DNA of 10,387 nt from Bacteroidales bacterium UBA4912 (GCA_002398875.1 DHCC01000030.1:12732-23118), one strand, 5' to 3'; positions 1 to 7,139 are shown, counted from the stretch's first letter. Made by a program: numbers and translations. Notes: generated by a model from the sequence alone, not told the origin.

Positions 1-7
1 AGAATCT

Positions 8-1063
8 TTATAACCCCACAGAATCTCTGTAGAAATCTAAAGCTTCGAAAAACATTTCTTTATCAGTAGTTTGATCTATCTGTACACTTCCTGTGTCGGA
101 GAGGAGTGTGAAGTTGATTATACCTCCCTGATTCTTTTTATCATGTCCGGTTATTTCAAACAGCTCTTCATAATGATCACAAGTAATCGCGAATGCCCCA
201 TAATTTTGTTGAATAAAGCGAACTGTTTTAAGCAGTTTTTCCTTAGGGAAACCACATAGTCTGTGAGATAAATAGAGTTCAACAATAATTCCCCATGCTA
301 CTGCATAACCATGTGGGATTGGTTTGTTTTTGGCCATGGCAAAGCTTTCGAATGCATGTGCTGTGGTATGTCCCAGATTAAGTGCTTTGCGGATATTTTT
401 TTCGAAAGGATCCTTTTTTACAATCTCTCTCTTGATTTCTACTGAACGGTAAACAAGATCATTTAATTGCGTGTAGTCGATATCCTCAAGTGAGAAATTA
501 AGTATCTTTTCCCATTCATCATCAGATTCTATAAGTGCATGTTTAATCATTTCTGCGTAACCTGATAAGATGCCGGTGTGTCCTAATGTGTGAAAAAAGT
601 CAGATGAAATAATGACCTGTTCAGATGGGTAGAATGAGCCTATCTCATTTTTATAACCTTCAAAATTGATGCCTGTCTTTCCGCCTACGGAAGCATCAAC
701 GGCTCCTAGAAGGGTTGTAGGGACATTTATATATTTTATGCCTCGCTTGAAAGTAGCGGCAGCAAATCCCCCGAGATCGGTCACCATTCCGCCTCCAAGG
801 TTTATGAGCAATGAGTGACGGGTAGCACCTTTTTCAGTAAGGACCTTCCATACCTTGCTAAGGTTTTCAATAGTTTTGTTATTGTCATCTGCCGGAATAA
901 CAATTAGGGTTGATTGCTGAATACCTTGACTGTCTTCGATTAGCGGGTAGCACTTTGAAAGTGTATTTTCGTCTGTAAGCACAAAAAGTTTATCATGACT
1001 GATATTCTTAATTGCTTTTCCCAAATCATCTGTCAGGTTATCACTCTTTATTATTTGTTGCAT
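8..1063 (-). CDS. aroB: 3-dehydroquinate synthase
   Basis: Cytosolic enzyme of the shikimate pathway that converts DAHP (3-deoxy-D-arabino-heptulosonate 7-phosphate) to 3-dehydroquinate, using NAD and a divalent metal. The 351-residue length is normal for the family. The NAD-binding region shows GGGMVTDLGGF at residues 90-100, followed by the family signature NVPTTLLGAVDASVGGKTG at 113-131. By comparison with characterised AroB proteins the metal ligands should be E171 (in GYAEMIKH), H232 (in LNLGHTTAH) and H251 (in PHGY), with H236 also in the active site. The ATG start lies 15 bp after the stop of the upstream GH3/serine-hydrolase gene, with no promoter or Shine-Dalgarno motif seen in the gap, so it is probably the last visible gene of the four-gene operon. 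It is complete, with its stop codon at 8-10. No terminator is visible in the seven remaining bases, so the transcript may continue beyond the window. Confidence 0.97.
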   Translation of the reverse strand: MQQIIKSDNLTDDLGKAIKNISHDKLFVLTDENTLSKCYPLIEDSQGIQQSTLIVIPADDNNKTIENLSKVWKVLTEKGATRHSLLINLGGGMVTDLGGFAAATFKRGIKYINVPTTLLGAVDASVGGKTGINFEGYKNEIGSFYPSEQVIISSDFFHTLGHTGILSGYAEMIKHALIESDDEWEKILNFSLEDIDYTQLNDLVYRSVEIKREIVKKDPFEKNIRKALNLGHTTAHAFESFAMAKNKPIPHGYAVAWGIIVELYLSHRLCGFPKEKLLKTVRFIQQNYGAFAITCDHYEELFEITGHDKKNQGGIINFTLLSDTGSVQIDQTTDKEMFFEALDFYRDSVGL

Positions 1064-1078
1064 AGTGTTGAAATTGCT

Positions 1079-4036
1079 CTAATTTAAACTACTGTCCAGG
1101 GCTTTATACAGTTCTTCCTGTATTCTTTCTCTGATTTCAAGAGAAGAGAGTCTGTTGGGTGATCTTGACGGATTAACCCTGTTGGAAAGAAATATATAAA
1201 TCATATTGTTGGTGGGGTCTACCCAAAAGGATGTTCCTGTGTAACCCACATGTCCAAATACTTCTAATGGTGTGCCCGGACTAACGGGGTTTGATCTTGA
1301 GTTTCTGGGGTCAGGTTTATCGAAACCCAGACCTCTGCGACTGATGCTGCTTTTGGTTGTGGTAAACAGTTGAACAGTTTCCTTACTTAAAAAACGCTCA
1401 CCACCATATTCTCCGTCATTTAACCACATTTGATAAAGTTTGGCAAGATCGTTGGCATTTGAAAACAGACCTGCATTACCTGAAATGCCTCCAAAGAGTG
1501 CTGCACCCTCATCATGAACATAGCCACGCAGATGTTGTTTGCGGAAAAAAGGGTCGTTTTCTGTTGGAGATATTTTTTCTGCCGGCATATATTTGAGTGG
1601 TTGAAAAGTTGTAGTAGTAGATCCCAGTTTTTCAAATATATTAGTTTGAACAAAACTGTTGAGGTCGACTCCTGAAATATTTTCAATAGCTTCTTTTAAT
1701 AACATAAAATTCAGACAGCTGTATCTGTAGCGACCAGATCCTTGTATAGGGGTGTCTATTACTGCCTTAAGTAAAGCGGAATGCATTTCATCACTTGCAT
1801 ACATGTTTTTGGCTACCGGCATATAAAACTCTTCTGATGCGTTTGAAGATATCATATTTGGATGGAACTTGTAATCTGTGCGACCCCAAGCTCCTGCATA
1901 ACGTGCGTGAAAAGTGTGTGAGCGTGATCCGAAAAGGGAGCCTGAATAGCTGTTCTCATTTATTGCTGTGACGTAATAGGGTATGAATGATACAATGCCC
2001 GATTCATGCAAAAGAAGTGAGCGAATACGGATATTCTCCTTGTTAGTGCCTTTGGTCTCTTTTACAAACTTGCCAATATTATCCTGTAGTCTTATTTTTT
2101 TATCATCATATAGTTTCATTACTGCGGGAAGTGTAGCTGATGCTTTAGTAACAGAAGCCAGATCATATACCGTTTCATTTGTGACTTCAGGACTTTCTCC
2201 GTAATCTAATTTGCCAAAAGATCTTTCGTAAATTACAACACCATCTTTAGCTACAAGAATCTGGCATCCGGGGTATGCTCTCTGCCGAACGCCCTCTAAT
2301 GCTATATTTTCGATATTATCTAATTGTGAAGTATTAATACCCACCTCTTCCGGTAAAGAGTAGCTCAAGCGGGTTTTTTCGGTATCAATACCTGTTCCTT
2401 CTATAAATTTTTCGGAGGATACAGGCAATTTCCCGGACATACCTATTCCCCCAAATATTCCTTGGGCTGCACTTATTTGTGCAAACTCTGTATTGTCATA
2501 AGCAACAACCACAGCTTGTGAGGTGCCGGTAGTCATACTGAATTTGTTGAGTGTGTAAGGGGATGAGAACAGTACGAATATTGTTGTTTTTTCTGAGGCA
2601 AGCTTTTGAAGTGATGCTATATCACTTAGCTTGTCTGTGTGAACAGAAACAATTATAAGATCATGATTATTCAAATCACTTATCTGTGATACTCCCGCAG
2701 TTGTCTGTGATTGATAAGCAGATACGTTGGCATATTTTCTCAGATACTTCTGGAATGTGTTTGAGGCAGGTGCACCAATTGCAACGGATGCTATATTTTT
2801 ATTATCTAATCCTTTTAATGGTATAAGATTACTGTCGTTTTTAATAAGTGTGACTGCTCCGTCATAAATTTTCCTTTGTATTAATTCAGCTGACGGTGAG
2901 TTTACTCTATTGTGAACGTTGGTTGTGTTTATGGTTTTGAAATTGTGTGCGCCCAGAATGTATTTGTATGTGAGGATCTTGCGGACTTTCTCTTCGAGGA
3001 GGGAAGCAGAAATCCTACCTTCTGCAACTGCTTTTTTTACCGATTCAAACTCCTTGCTCTGATTTACTACGCCTAGAATAATATCATTACCGGAAAGCAA
3101 AGCCTTAACGCTCGCATCATCTTGCCCTGAGACTCCTTTCATTGCCATGGCGTCTGTAAAGGATAATCCTGTGAATCCCATATCTTCCCTGAGAAGTTTG
3201 ATACCTACCTCGGGTGATAAGGTTGCCGGTAATCCTTTGGTCTGTAAAACAGGAATGTTGAGGTGTCCTGTCATAATTCCCGAGAGTCCTGCATTAACAT
3301 ATTGCCTGAAAGGGTAAAGTTCTACCTTCTCTATTCTCTCGCTGTTATGAATTACTATCGGCAATGTTAAATGGGAATCCTCTGATGTGTCACCATGACC
3401 GGGGAAATGCTTAGCAACAGCCATCACGCCGTTATTTTCCAATCCTTTTGCGTATGCTATTCCTTTTTTTGCTACATTTTCTGGATTTTCACCAAAAGAG
3501 CGGGTCCCAATAACAGGATTGTCAGGATTACTGTGTACATCTATCACCGGTGCAAAATTTATATGTATTCCCATCTCTTTACATTGACGGGCAACTTCTG
3601 CACTGTAAAGTTCAATAATTTCCTCATTCTGAATTGCACCAATAATTAAATTTCTTGGATATGCCGGGGCGTCCTGAAGGCGCATGGATAGACCCCATTC
3701 ACCATCAAGTGATATAAATAAAGGAACATTGCTCAGTTCCTGTGCATAGTTTGTAATGCTTGCTTGTTGCGAGAGAGTGCCTTTTGAGAATAATAGTCCC
3801 CCCACTTTCTGTTTTTGAATATATCCTGCTATCCTGGATTTCCAGTCGTTGCGCGACTCAACAACAGGCATGAAGAGCTGTCCTACTTTCTCATCTAATG
3901 ACATGGATGAGTATACTGAATCAACCCAACGCTCCAGTGATTGTTTGTCGGACTGCTTATACAGGTTTGTTGTGACTTGTGCCTGAGTGATTAATGCGCA
4001 CAAGCTTATAATAAATAATAGTAATGTTCTTTTCAT
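1079..4036 (-). CDS. Exported GH3 beta-N-acetylglucosaminidase (NagZ-like) fused to a beta-lactamase-family serine hydrolase
   Basis: A 985-residue, two-enzyme protein. Residues 1-20 form a type I signal peptide with likely cleavage after TQA, so it acts in the periplasm or at the cell surface. Residues about 35-360 are a GH3 N-terminal domain. The NagZ signature KHFPGHGD is at 209-216, the Asp-His general-acid pair is D220/H222, and the predicted nucleophile is D295 in SFTDAMAMKGV. Residues about 380-555 look like a GH3 C-terminal domain. Residues about 560-985 are a class C beta-lactamase/penicillin-binding-like hydrolase with SVTK (S628, K631), YSC (Y772) and HVG (929-931). About 60 residues are inserted before the Tyr motif. 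Similar fusions are common in Bacteroidota, and a role in peptidoglycan fragment turnover is an inference. The substrate of the serine hydrolase half (peptide, ester or amide) cannot be told from sequence. The ATG lies 6 bp after the upstream phosphatase stop, so translation is probably coupled. Confidence 0.93.
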   Translation of the reverse strand: MKRTLLLFIISLCALITQAQVTTNLYKQSDKQSLERWVDSVYSSMSLDEKVGQLFMPVVESRNDWKSRIAGYIQKQKVGGLLFSKGTLSQQASITNYAQELSNVPLFISLDGEWGLSMRLQDAPAYPRNLIIGAIQNEEIIELYSAEVARQCKEMGIHINFAPVIDVHSNPDNPVIGTRSFGENPENVAKKGIAYAKGLENNGVMAVAKHFPGHGDTSEDSHLTLPIVIHNSERIEKVELYPFRQYVNAGLSGIMTGHLNIPVLQTKGLPATLSPEVGIKLLREDMGFTGLSFTDAMAMKGVSGQDDASVKALLSGNDIILGVVNQSKEFESVKKAVAEGRISASLLEEKVRKILTYKYILGAHNFKTINTTNVHNRVNSPSAELIQRKIYDGAVTLIKNDSNLIPLKGLDNKNIASVAIGAPASNTFQKYLRKYANVSAYQSQTTAGVSQISDLNNHDLIIVSVHTDKLSDIASLQKLASEKTTIFVLFSSPYTLNKFSMTTGTSQAVVVAYDNTEFAQISAAQGIFGGIGMSGKLPVSSEKFIEGTGIDTEKTRLSYSLPEEVGINTSQLDNIENIALEGVRQRAYPGCQILVAKDGVVIYERSFGKLDYGESPEVTNETVYDLASVTKASATLPAVMKLYDDKKIRLQDNIGKFVKETKGTNKENIRIRSLLLHESGIVSFIPYYVTAINENSYSGSLFGSRSHTFHARYAGAWGRTDYKFHPNMISSNASEEFYMPVAKNMYASDEMHSALLKAVIDTPIQGSGRYRYSCLNFMLLKEAIENISGVDLNSFVQTNIFEKLGSTTTTFQPLKYMPAEKISPTENDPFFRKQHLRGYVHDEGAALFGGISGNAGLFSNANDLAKLYQMWLNDGEYGGERFLSKETVQLFTTTKSSISRRGLGFDKPDPRNSRSNPVSPGTPLEVFGHVGYTGTSFWVDPTNNMIYIFLSNRVNPSRSPNRLSSLEIRERIQEELYKALDSSLN

Positions 4037-4042
4037 CTTATT

Positions 4043-4873
4043 CTAACGGGCTTTTTCCAGTTCGATATCCATTCTGCCGACAAAAACACCCCTTCCGTTT
4101 GTCTGGAATATCTTAACATCTTTATTCTCTAAGTTTTGCCTTACAGCCGGCTCTTTCAGATAGGTGTGACTGTGACCTCCTATGATGATGTCGATATCCT
4201 TTGTTGATTCTGCGAGATTCAGATCAGAAAGATAACCCAGGTGAGAAAGACAGACAATGATATCACATTTGTATTTTGATCTGAGTAGATTTGCCGTTTC
4301 GTTGGCTGTTTTTATCGGTTCATGGAATTTCATGCCTTCGTAGTTATTTGTTGCAATCAAGCCCCTTGGTTGAATATTAATTCCTATAACACCAATCCGC
4401 AGGCCTCCTCTTTTTAGTATTACATACTGTTCAATAAGGTTTTTAAGCGGGGTTTGTGAGAAATCGTAATTACTTGAAACTATTGGGAAGTCGGCTTCAC
4501 GGGCAACTTTTTCCAGTATCTCCAAACCATAATCAAATTCGTGATTACCTAATGTTACCGCGTCATAGCCCATCAGATTCATAGATTTAATCTCAACTTC
4601 ACCCTTGAAAAGGTTGAAGTAGGGCGTTCCCTGGAGAAAATCACCTGCATCAAACAGAAGCACATTTTTGTTTTCCTTTCTTATCTGATCTATTAGAATG
4701 GCACGCCTCTCAACGCCACCTCTTCCCGGAAATGTTCTGTCGGTTTCAGGTAATGGCTCTATCCTGCTGTGAGTATCATTTGTGTGGAGTATGACCAGGC
4801 TTTTTTGAGGAAAAGCGGAAAAGCTGACGGTTAACAAAAAGAAAATTATATAATAGTGTAAAGTTGTTTTCAT
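4043..4873 (-). CDS. Secreted 5'-nucleotidase-type metallophosphatase (catalytic domain only)
   Basis: A 276-residue calcineurin-like phosphoesterase matching the N-terminal catalytic half of UshA-type 5'-nucleotidases. An N-terminal hydrophobic segment (about 7-20, ending FSAFPQ) looks like a signal peptide, so the protein is probably periplasmic. The dimetal site is complete: D33 and H35 in HTNDTH, D78 in DAGDFLQGT, N110 and H111 in GNHEFD, H211 in SHLGY, and H234 and H236 in GGHSHTY. It stops before the usual substrate-specificity domain, which is encoded by the neighbouring upstream gene instead. The two products probably work together on nucleotides or other phosphate monoesters, but that is an inference. 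The catalytic half alone could act on a different phosphoester. The upstream gap is 46 bp and holds a short tandem repeat. The downstream gap to the GH3 fusion is 6 bp. Confidence 0.93.
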   Translation of the reverse strand: MKTTLHYYIIFFLLTVSFSAFPQKSLVILHTNDTHSRIEPLPETDRTFPGRGGVERRAILIDQIRKENKNVLLFDAGDFLQGTPYFNLFKGEVEIKSMNLMGYDAVTLGNHEFDYGLEILEKVAREADFPIVSSNYDFSQTPLKNLIEQYVILKRGGLRIGVIGINIQPRGLIATNNYEGMKFHEPIKTANETANLLRSKYKCDIIVCLSHLGYLSDLNLAESTKDIDIIIGGHSHTYLKEPAVRQNLENKDVKIFQTNGRGVFVGRMDIELEKAR

Positions 4874-4882
4874 AATTCAACG

Positions 4883-4918
4883 TTTATTCTTATTCCATGT
4901 TTTATTCTTATTCCGTGA
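4883..4918. repeat. 18-bp tandem duplication before the metallophosphatase start
   Basis: Two adjacent 18-bp units (4883-4900 and 4901-4918) match at 16 of 18 positions. The first 14 bases, TTTATTCTTATTCC on the plus strand, are identical in both. The repeat fills most of the 46-bp gap between the two nucleotidase-domain genes and lies 10 bp upstream of the metallophosphatase ATG. Read in the direction of transcription it is A-rich (GGAATAAGAATAAA). A role in spacing or translation is possible but not shown. Confidence 0.8.
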
Positions 4919-4919
4919 T

Positions 4920-5672
4920 TTATTTTATCACCTCAATTCGTCCATCGAGAACTGATTTAATTTCATTTCCCTGCCTTGTTTGTTCTCTCACCCAATCAAT
5001 CATAATATCTCGTAATGTTATACCCGTATCAGTTACTGATACTGCATTAAGGAATGCATTCATATTATCATTTCCTCCGGCAAGATAATCAAGTGTTACT
5101 ATTTGATAAATTTTATCATCATCAATATGTTTGCCATCAATAGTCACACTTTTTACTTTTCCATCTTCAATTACAAGTTTGACATTTGACGATATGCCGG
5201 CTCCTCCAATACGTGCATAAGCATCAAACATTTTCTTAAGATCTGTTCCTTTTAACTCAAGAAATGTTATCGTGTTATCGAATGAGTATATCTCATAGAG
5301 GTTGCCCACTGTAACTGGTCCTTTCGGCATGGTTGCACGATGTCCGTGAACATTCATCACGCCGATATCAGCTCCGTTTGGAAGGTGTTCGTCGCCATAT
5401 TCCTTCATAACATCAGATGTGAGATTTGTCAGAAGACTTTCCGGTCGTTTGTACTCCATCAGTTCAACAGAATTGCCGATAATCTCATTCATCTCATTAT
5501 CCAGATCCACTTTGTATGAGTGAATAAGATTATGCATTTTTGTGTGTGACTGAGTGTCAAAGGTAGAGTCAACCTCAATAATGGTTCCATTAATATCTGC
5601 TATCCGGTATTGTGATTTGCATGATAGCAGAGAGATTGCTAGTATTACAATCCATATTGTCCTGATTTTCAT
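4920..5672 (-). CDS. Lipoprotein with 5'-nucleotidase C-terminal (substrate-binding) domain
   Basis: A 250-residue protein with a lipoprotein signal: a basic start, a hydrophobic stretch at 6-16 and the lipobox LLSC with Cys18 as the lipidation site. Residues about 60-215 match the 5_nucleotid_C domain: MPKGPVTVGNLYEIYSFDN at 115-133, LKGTDLKKMF at 140-149 and LDYLAGGNDNM at 194-204. The usual NxGGIR substrate-binding motif reads N107-VHGHR here, so the arginine is kept but the double glycine is not. It has no catalytic metal residues of its own and would not hydrolyse phosphate alone. The next gene in the same transcript supplies the catalytic half, so the pair looks like a 5'-nucleotidase split in two, with the C-terminal part encoded first. 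It is the first gene of the operon, about 33 bp downstream of a strong promoter match. Confidence 0.9.
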   Translation of the reverse strand: MKIRTIWIVILAISLLSCKSQYRIADINGTIIEVDSTFDTQSHTKMHNLIHSYKVDLDNEMNEIIGNSVELMEYKRPESLLTNLTSDVMKEYGDEHLPNGADIGVMNVHGHRATMPKGPVTVGNLYEIYSFDNTITFLELKGTDLKKMFDAYARIGGAGISSNVKLVIEDGKVKSVTIDGKHIDDDKIYQIVTLDYLAGGNDNMNAFLNAVSVTDTGITLRDIMIDWVREQTRQGNEIKSVLDGRIEVIK

Positions 5673-5705
5673 TCGATTTATTTTCTATTGTGGTGTAAGA
5701 AATTT

Positions 5706-5736
5706 CAAAAATACATTATTTTCTCTAGTGAATCAA
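5706..5736 (-). promoter_or_regulatory. Sigma-ABfr-type promoter of the four-gene operon
   Basis: On the minus strand a -7 element TATTTTTG (5713 down to 5706) fits the Bacteroidota consensus TAnnTTTG. A -33-like TTG (5736 down to 5734, in CCTTGA) lies exactly 20 bp upstream. Transcription would start near 5700, leaving a leader of roughly 28 nt before the lipoprotein ATG at 5672. This is assigned by consensus only. Confidence 0.6.
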
Positions 5737-5751
5737 GGGTCAAAATAGAAT

Positions 5752-5769
5752 AAACATTAAATAATGTTT
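5752..5769. repeat. 18-bp palindrome between divergent promoters
   Basis: AAACATTAAATAATGTTT is a perfect inverted repeat with 8-bp arms around a central AA. It lies between the leftward operon promoter and the rightward rplS promoter, and its right arm overlaps the TTTTG that is the best -33 candidate for rplS. This placement suits an operator for a dimeric regulator, but the site is AT-rich and no regulator is encoded nearby, so chance is not excluded. Confidence 0.5.
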
Positions 5770-5803
5770 TGAGTGGAAATTAAAATAATAATTACTATCT
5801 TTG
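5767..5803 (+). promoter_or_regulatory. Sigma-ABfr-type promoter of rplS
   Basis: The -7 element TATCTTTG at 5796-5803 is a full match to TAnnTTTG. The -33 candidate TTTTG at 5767-5771 is 24 bp upstream, slightly longer than usual. Transcription would start near 5808, giving an untranslated leader of about 80 nt before the rplS ATG at 5890. Confidence 0.65.
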
Positions 5804-5813
5804 CAACCGCTTT

Positions 5814-5850
5814 GCTCAATCTCTGTCGGAAAAGCTCCGTTATATTGGGT
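5814..5850 (+). promoter_or_regulatory. Possible structured leader of the bL19 mRNA
   Basis: The rplS leader can form an outer helix of 7 pairs (5814-5820 with 5844-5850, two of them G-U) enclosing an inner helix of 4 pairs (CGGA 5827-5830 with TCCG 5836-5839, loop AAAGC). A competing helix pairs GCTTT (5809-5813) with AAAGC (5831-5835). Ribosomal protein mRNAs often carry such leaders for feedback control, and bL19 leaders are known in Firmicutes. Whether this one binds bL19 is an inference from position and fold only. Confidence 0.35.
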
Positions 5851-5889
5851 TCAAACAAGGTTAATTATTAACATAAAGCATTGTATAAG

Positions 5890-6240
5890 ATGGACTTAAT
5901 CAAAGTTGCGGAACAGGCTTTCGCAGGTGAAAAGAAAGAATTCCCAAAATTTAAAAGTGGTGATACGATAACAGTGGCCTACCGCATTGCCGAAGGTAAC
6001 AAGGAGCGTATCCAGCAGTATCGTGGTGTAGTAATCAAAATATCAGGACAGGGTGATAGCAAACGCTTCACAGTTAGAAAAATGTCTGATAATATCGGTG
6101 TAGAACGTATATTCCCGATGAACTCACCTTTTATTGACAGTATAACACTAAACAGTGAAGGAAAAGTTCGCAGAACCAAACTTTATTACCTTCGCAGCAG
6201 ACGTGGTAAAGCTGCACGTATTAAGAAAAAAGGATTTTAA
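5890..6240 (+). CDS. rplS: 50S ribosomal protein bL19
   Basis: A structural protein of the large ribosomal subunit, located at the interface with the small subunit. It has 116 residues from the ATG at 5890. An in-frame TTG three codons earlier (5881) would add MYK, but bL19 proteins of this phylum begin with a MDLIK-type sequence, so the ATG is preferred. Family features are YRIAEGNKERIQQYRGVVI at 31-49, FTVRKM at 60-65, VERIFP at 71-76 and RRTKLYYLR at 94-102, with a very basic C-terminus. No Shine-Dalgarno motif precedes the start and the region is A/T-rich, as is usual in Bacteroidota. It is a single-gene unit with its own promoter, a leader that can fold, and a strong terminator 26 bp after the stop codon. 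Unlike in Proteobacteria, rpsP, rimM and trmD are not adjacent. Confidence 0.97.
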   Translation: MDLIKVAEQAFAGEKKEFPKFKSGDTITVAYRIAEGNKERIQQYRGVVIKISGQGDSKRFTVRKMSDNIGVERIFPMNSPFIDSITLNSEGKVRRTKLYYLRSRRGKAARIKKKGF

Positions 6241-6265
6241 TACTCAGCAGTTGAATGAAGTAAAT

Positions 6266-6290
6266 GCTCCGGTTTCCCGGGGCTTTTTTT
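6266..6290 (+). terminator. Intrinsic terminator of rplS
   Basis: A 7-bp GC-rich stem (GCTCCGG at 6266-6272 with CCGGGGC at 6277-6283, one T-G pair) encloses the loop TTTC and is followed by seven T at 6284-6290. This is a classic rho-independent terminator on the plus strand. It separates rplS from recO. Confidence 0.92.
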
Positions 6291-6323
6291 ATGCTTTATT
6301 TTTACATTAGATATTTTATTGTT

Positions 6324-6331
6324 TAACTTTG
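6324..6331 (+). promoter_or_regulatory. Sigma-ABfr -7 element of recO
   Basis: TAACTTTG fits TAnnTTTG and is followed by C, as in the other promoters here. Only T-rich sequence is found where the -33 element should be. Because a strong terminator lies just upstream, recO needs its own promoter. Transcription would start near 6337, giving a leader of about 60 nt that carries the 14-bp repeats. Confidence 0.5.
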
Positions 6332-6350
6332 CTATGCTCACAGAATAATA

Positions 6351-6392
6351 AATTAATCATAATAAATCAATCAAAACGAATTAATCAAAACA
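6351..6392. repeat. Three tandem 14-bp repeats in the recO leader
   Basis: Three adjacent 14-bp units: AATTAATCATAATA (6351-6364), AATCAATCAAAACG (6365-6378) and AATTAATCAAAACA (6379-6392). Each outer unit matches 12 of 14 bases with the last or middle unit, sharing the core AATYAATCA. The array ends four bases before the recO ATG. It is A-rich and weakly structured, which could favour translation initiation without a Shine-Dalgarno sequence. It might instead be a regulator-binding array or a relic of strand slippage. Confidence 0.75.
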
Positions 6393-6396
6393 GACT

Positions 6397-7119
6397 ATGC
6401 TCTATAAAACTGAGGGTATAGTACTTGGCTCTTCCAGGTATAGCGACCGATATTCAATAGTTAAGATTTTTACACGCAACTTTGGAACAGCCTCTTACCT
6501 CTTACCTATATCACATAGTAAAAAGGCGAAGATTAAAACATCGCTTTTCTTTCCTCTTTCAGTACTTAATCTGGAGGTTGAGCATATTCCGCTTCGTGAT
6601 GTTCACAAACTTAAAGATGCGGAGAGGCAGTTTCCTTTGTATAATGTTTGTAATAACATGACAAAAGTATCACTGGCATTTTTCTTGTCAGAGTTTCTAC
6701 TTCGGGTGCTCAGAGAATCTGATAATAATGAGTTAACTTATGATTTTGTGAAGAATTCAGTGGAGATGCTTGAAGCGGCTGATAAAGGGTTGGCGAATTT
6801 TCATATTGCATTTATTATAGGCTTGACACGATTTACAGGTATTTATCCTAATTGGGATAATGTACATAATCAAGGTTATTTTGATCTGCTCAATGGTGAA
6901 TTCAGAGGTAATGTGCCTTCTCATTCACATTACCTTAACAGGCAGTATAGTGCTTATCTGGCTAATTTGAATAGAATAAACTATGGAAATATGCATCTTT
7001 TTAGGTTATCACGTGAGAATAGGAATGTTATTTTGGATTATCTGATTGAATATTACAGGCTGCATCTATATGATTTTCCAAAGCTTAAATCGCTGGAAGT
7101 CTTGCGTGATATGGTATAA
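6397..7119 (+). CDS. recO: DNA repair protein RecO
   Basis: Cytosolic recombination mediator that works with RecR to load RecA onto SSB-coated single-stranded DNA in the RecF pathway and anneals complementary strands. The 240-residue length is normal. The N-terminal OB-fold (about 1-80) begins with the typical MLYKTEGIVLGSSRYSDRYS and continues with a fold-typical LPIS...KKAK segment (36-45). The rest is the helical C-terminal domain, including FTGIYPNWDN at 146-155 and GYFDLLNGEF at 160-169. The four zinc-finger cysteines found between about 150 and 180 in many RecO proteins are absent, and the only cysteine is C85. As I recall, other Bacteroidota RecO proteins also lack them, so this is probably a lineage trait. 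It runs convergent with the thiamine pyrophosphokinase gene, with a 20-bp gap and no visible terminator between them. Confidence 0.93.
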   Translation: MLYKTEGIVLGSSRYSDRYSIVKIFTRNFGTASYLLPISHSKKAKIKTSLFFPLSVLNLEVEHIPLRDVHKLKDAERQFPLYNVCNNMTKVSLAFFLSEFLLRVLRESDNNELTYDFVKNSVEMLEAADKGLANFHIAFIIGLTRFTGIYPNWDNVHNQGYFDLLNGEFRGNVPSHSHYLNRQYSAYLANLNRINYGNMHLFRLSRENRNVILDYLIEYYRLHLYDFPKLKSLEVLRDMV

Positions 7120-7139
7120 ATTAATCTCGGAATATGCAT

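Noticed and set aside
71..259. Plus-strand open frame of 62 codons opposite the aroB 3' end
   Set aside because: It lies entirely antisense to a strongly supported aroB, has no recognisable domain or promoter, and looks like a chance frame.
1420..1686. Minus-strand open frame of 88 codons inside the GH3/serine-hydrolase gene
   Set aside because: It is out of frame within a well-supported coding region containing conserved motifs, and its product resembles no family.
3395..3649. Plus-strand open frame of 84 codons opposite the NagZ catalytic region
   Set aside because: It is antisense to the KHFPGHGD motif region, so its length is explained by constraint on the real gene.
4919..4932. Third copy of the 18-bp repeat running into the lipoprotein gene end
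   Set aside because: Only 9 of 14 bases match, and the segment overlaps the stop codon, so the likeness is within what AT-rich sequence gives by chance.
5881..5889. TTG at 5881 as the start of rplS
   Set aside because: The ATG at 5890 gives the N-terminus typical of bL19 in this phylum. The three extra residues have no support.
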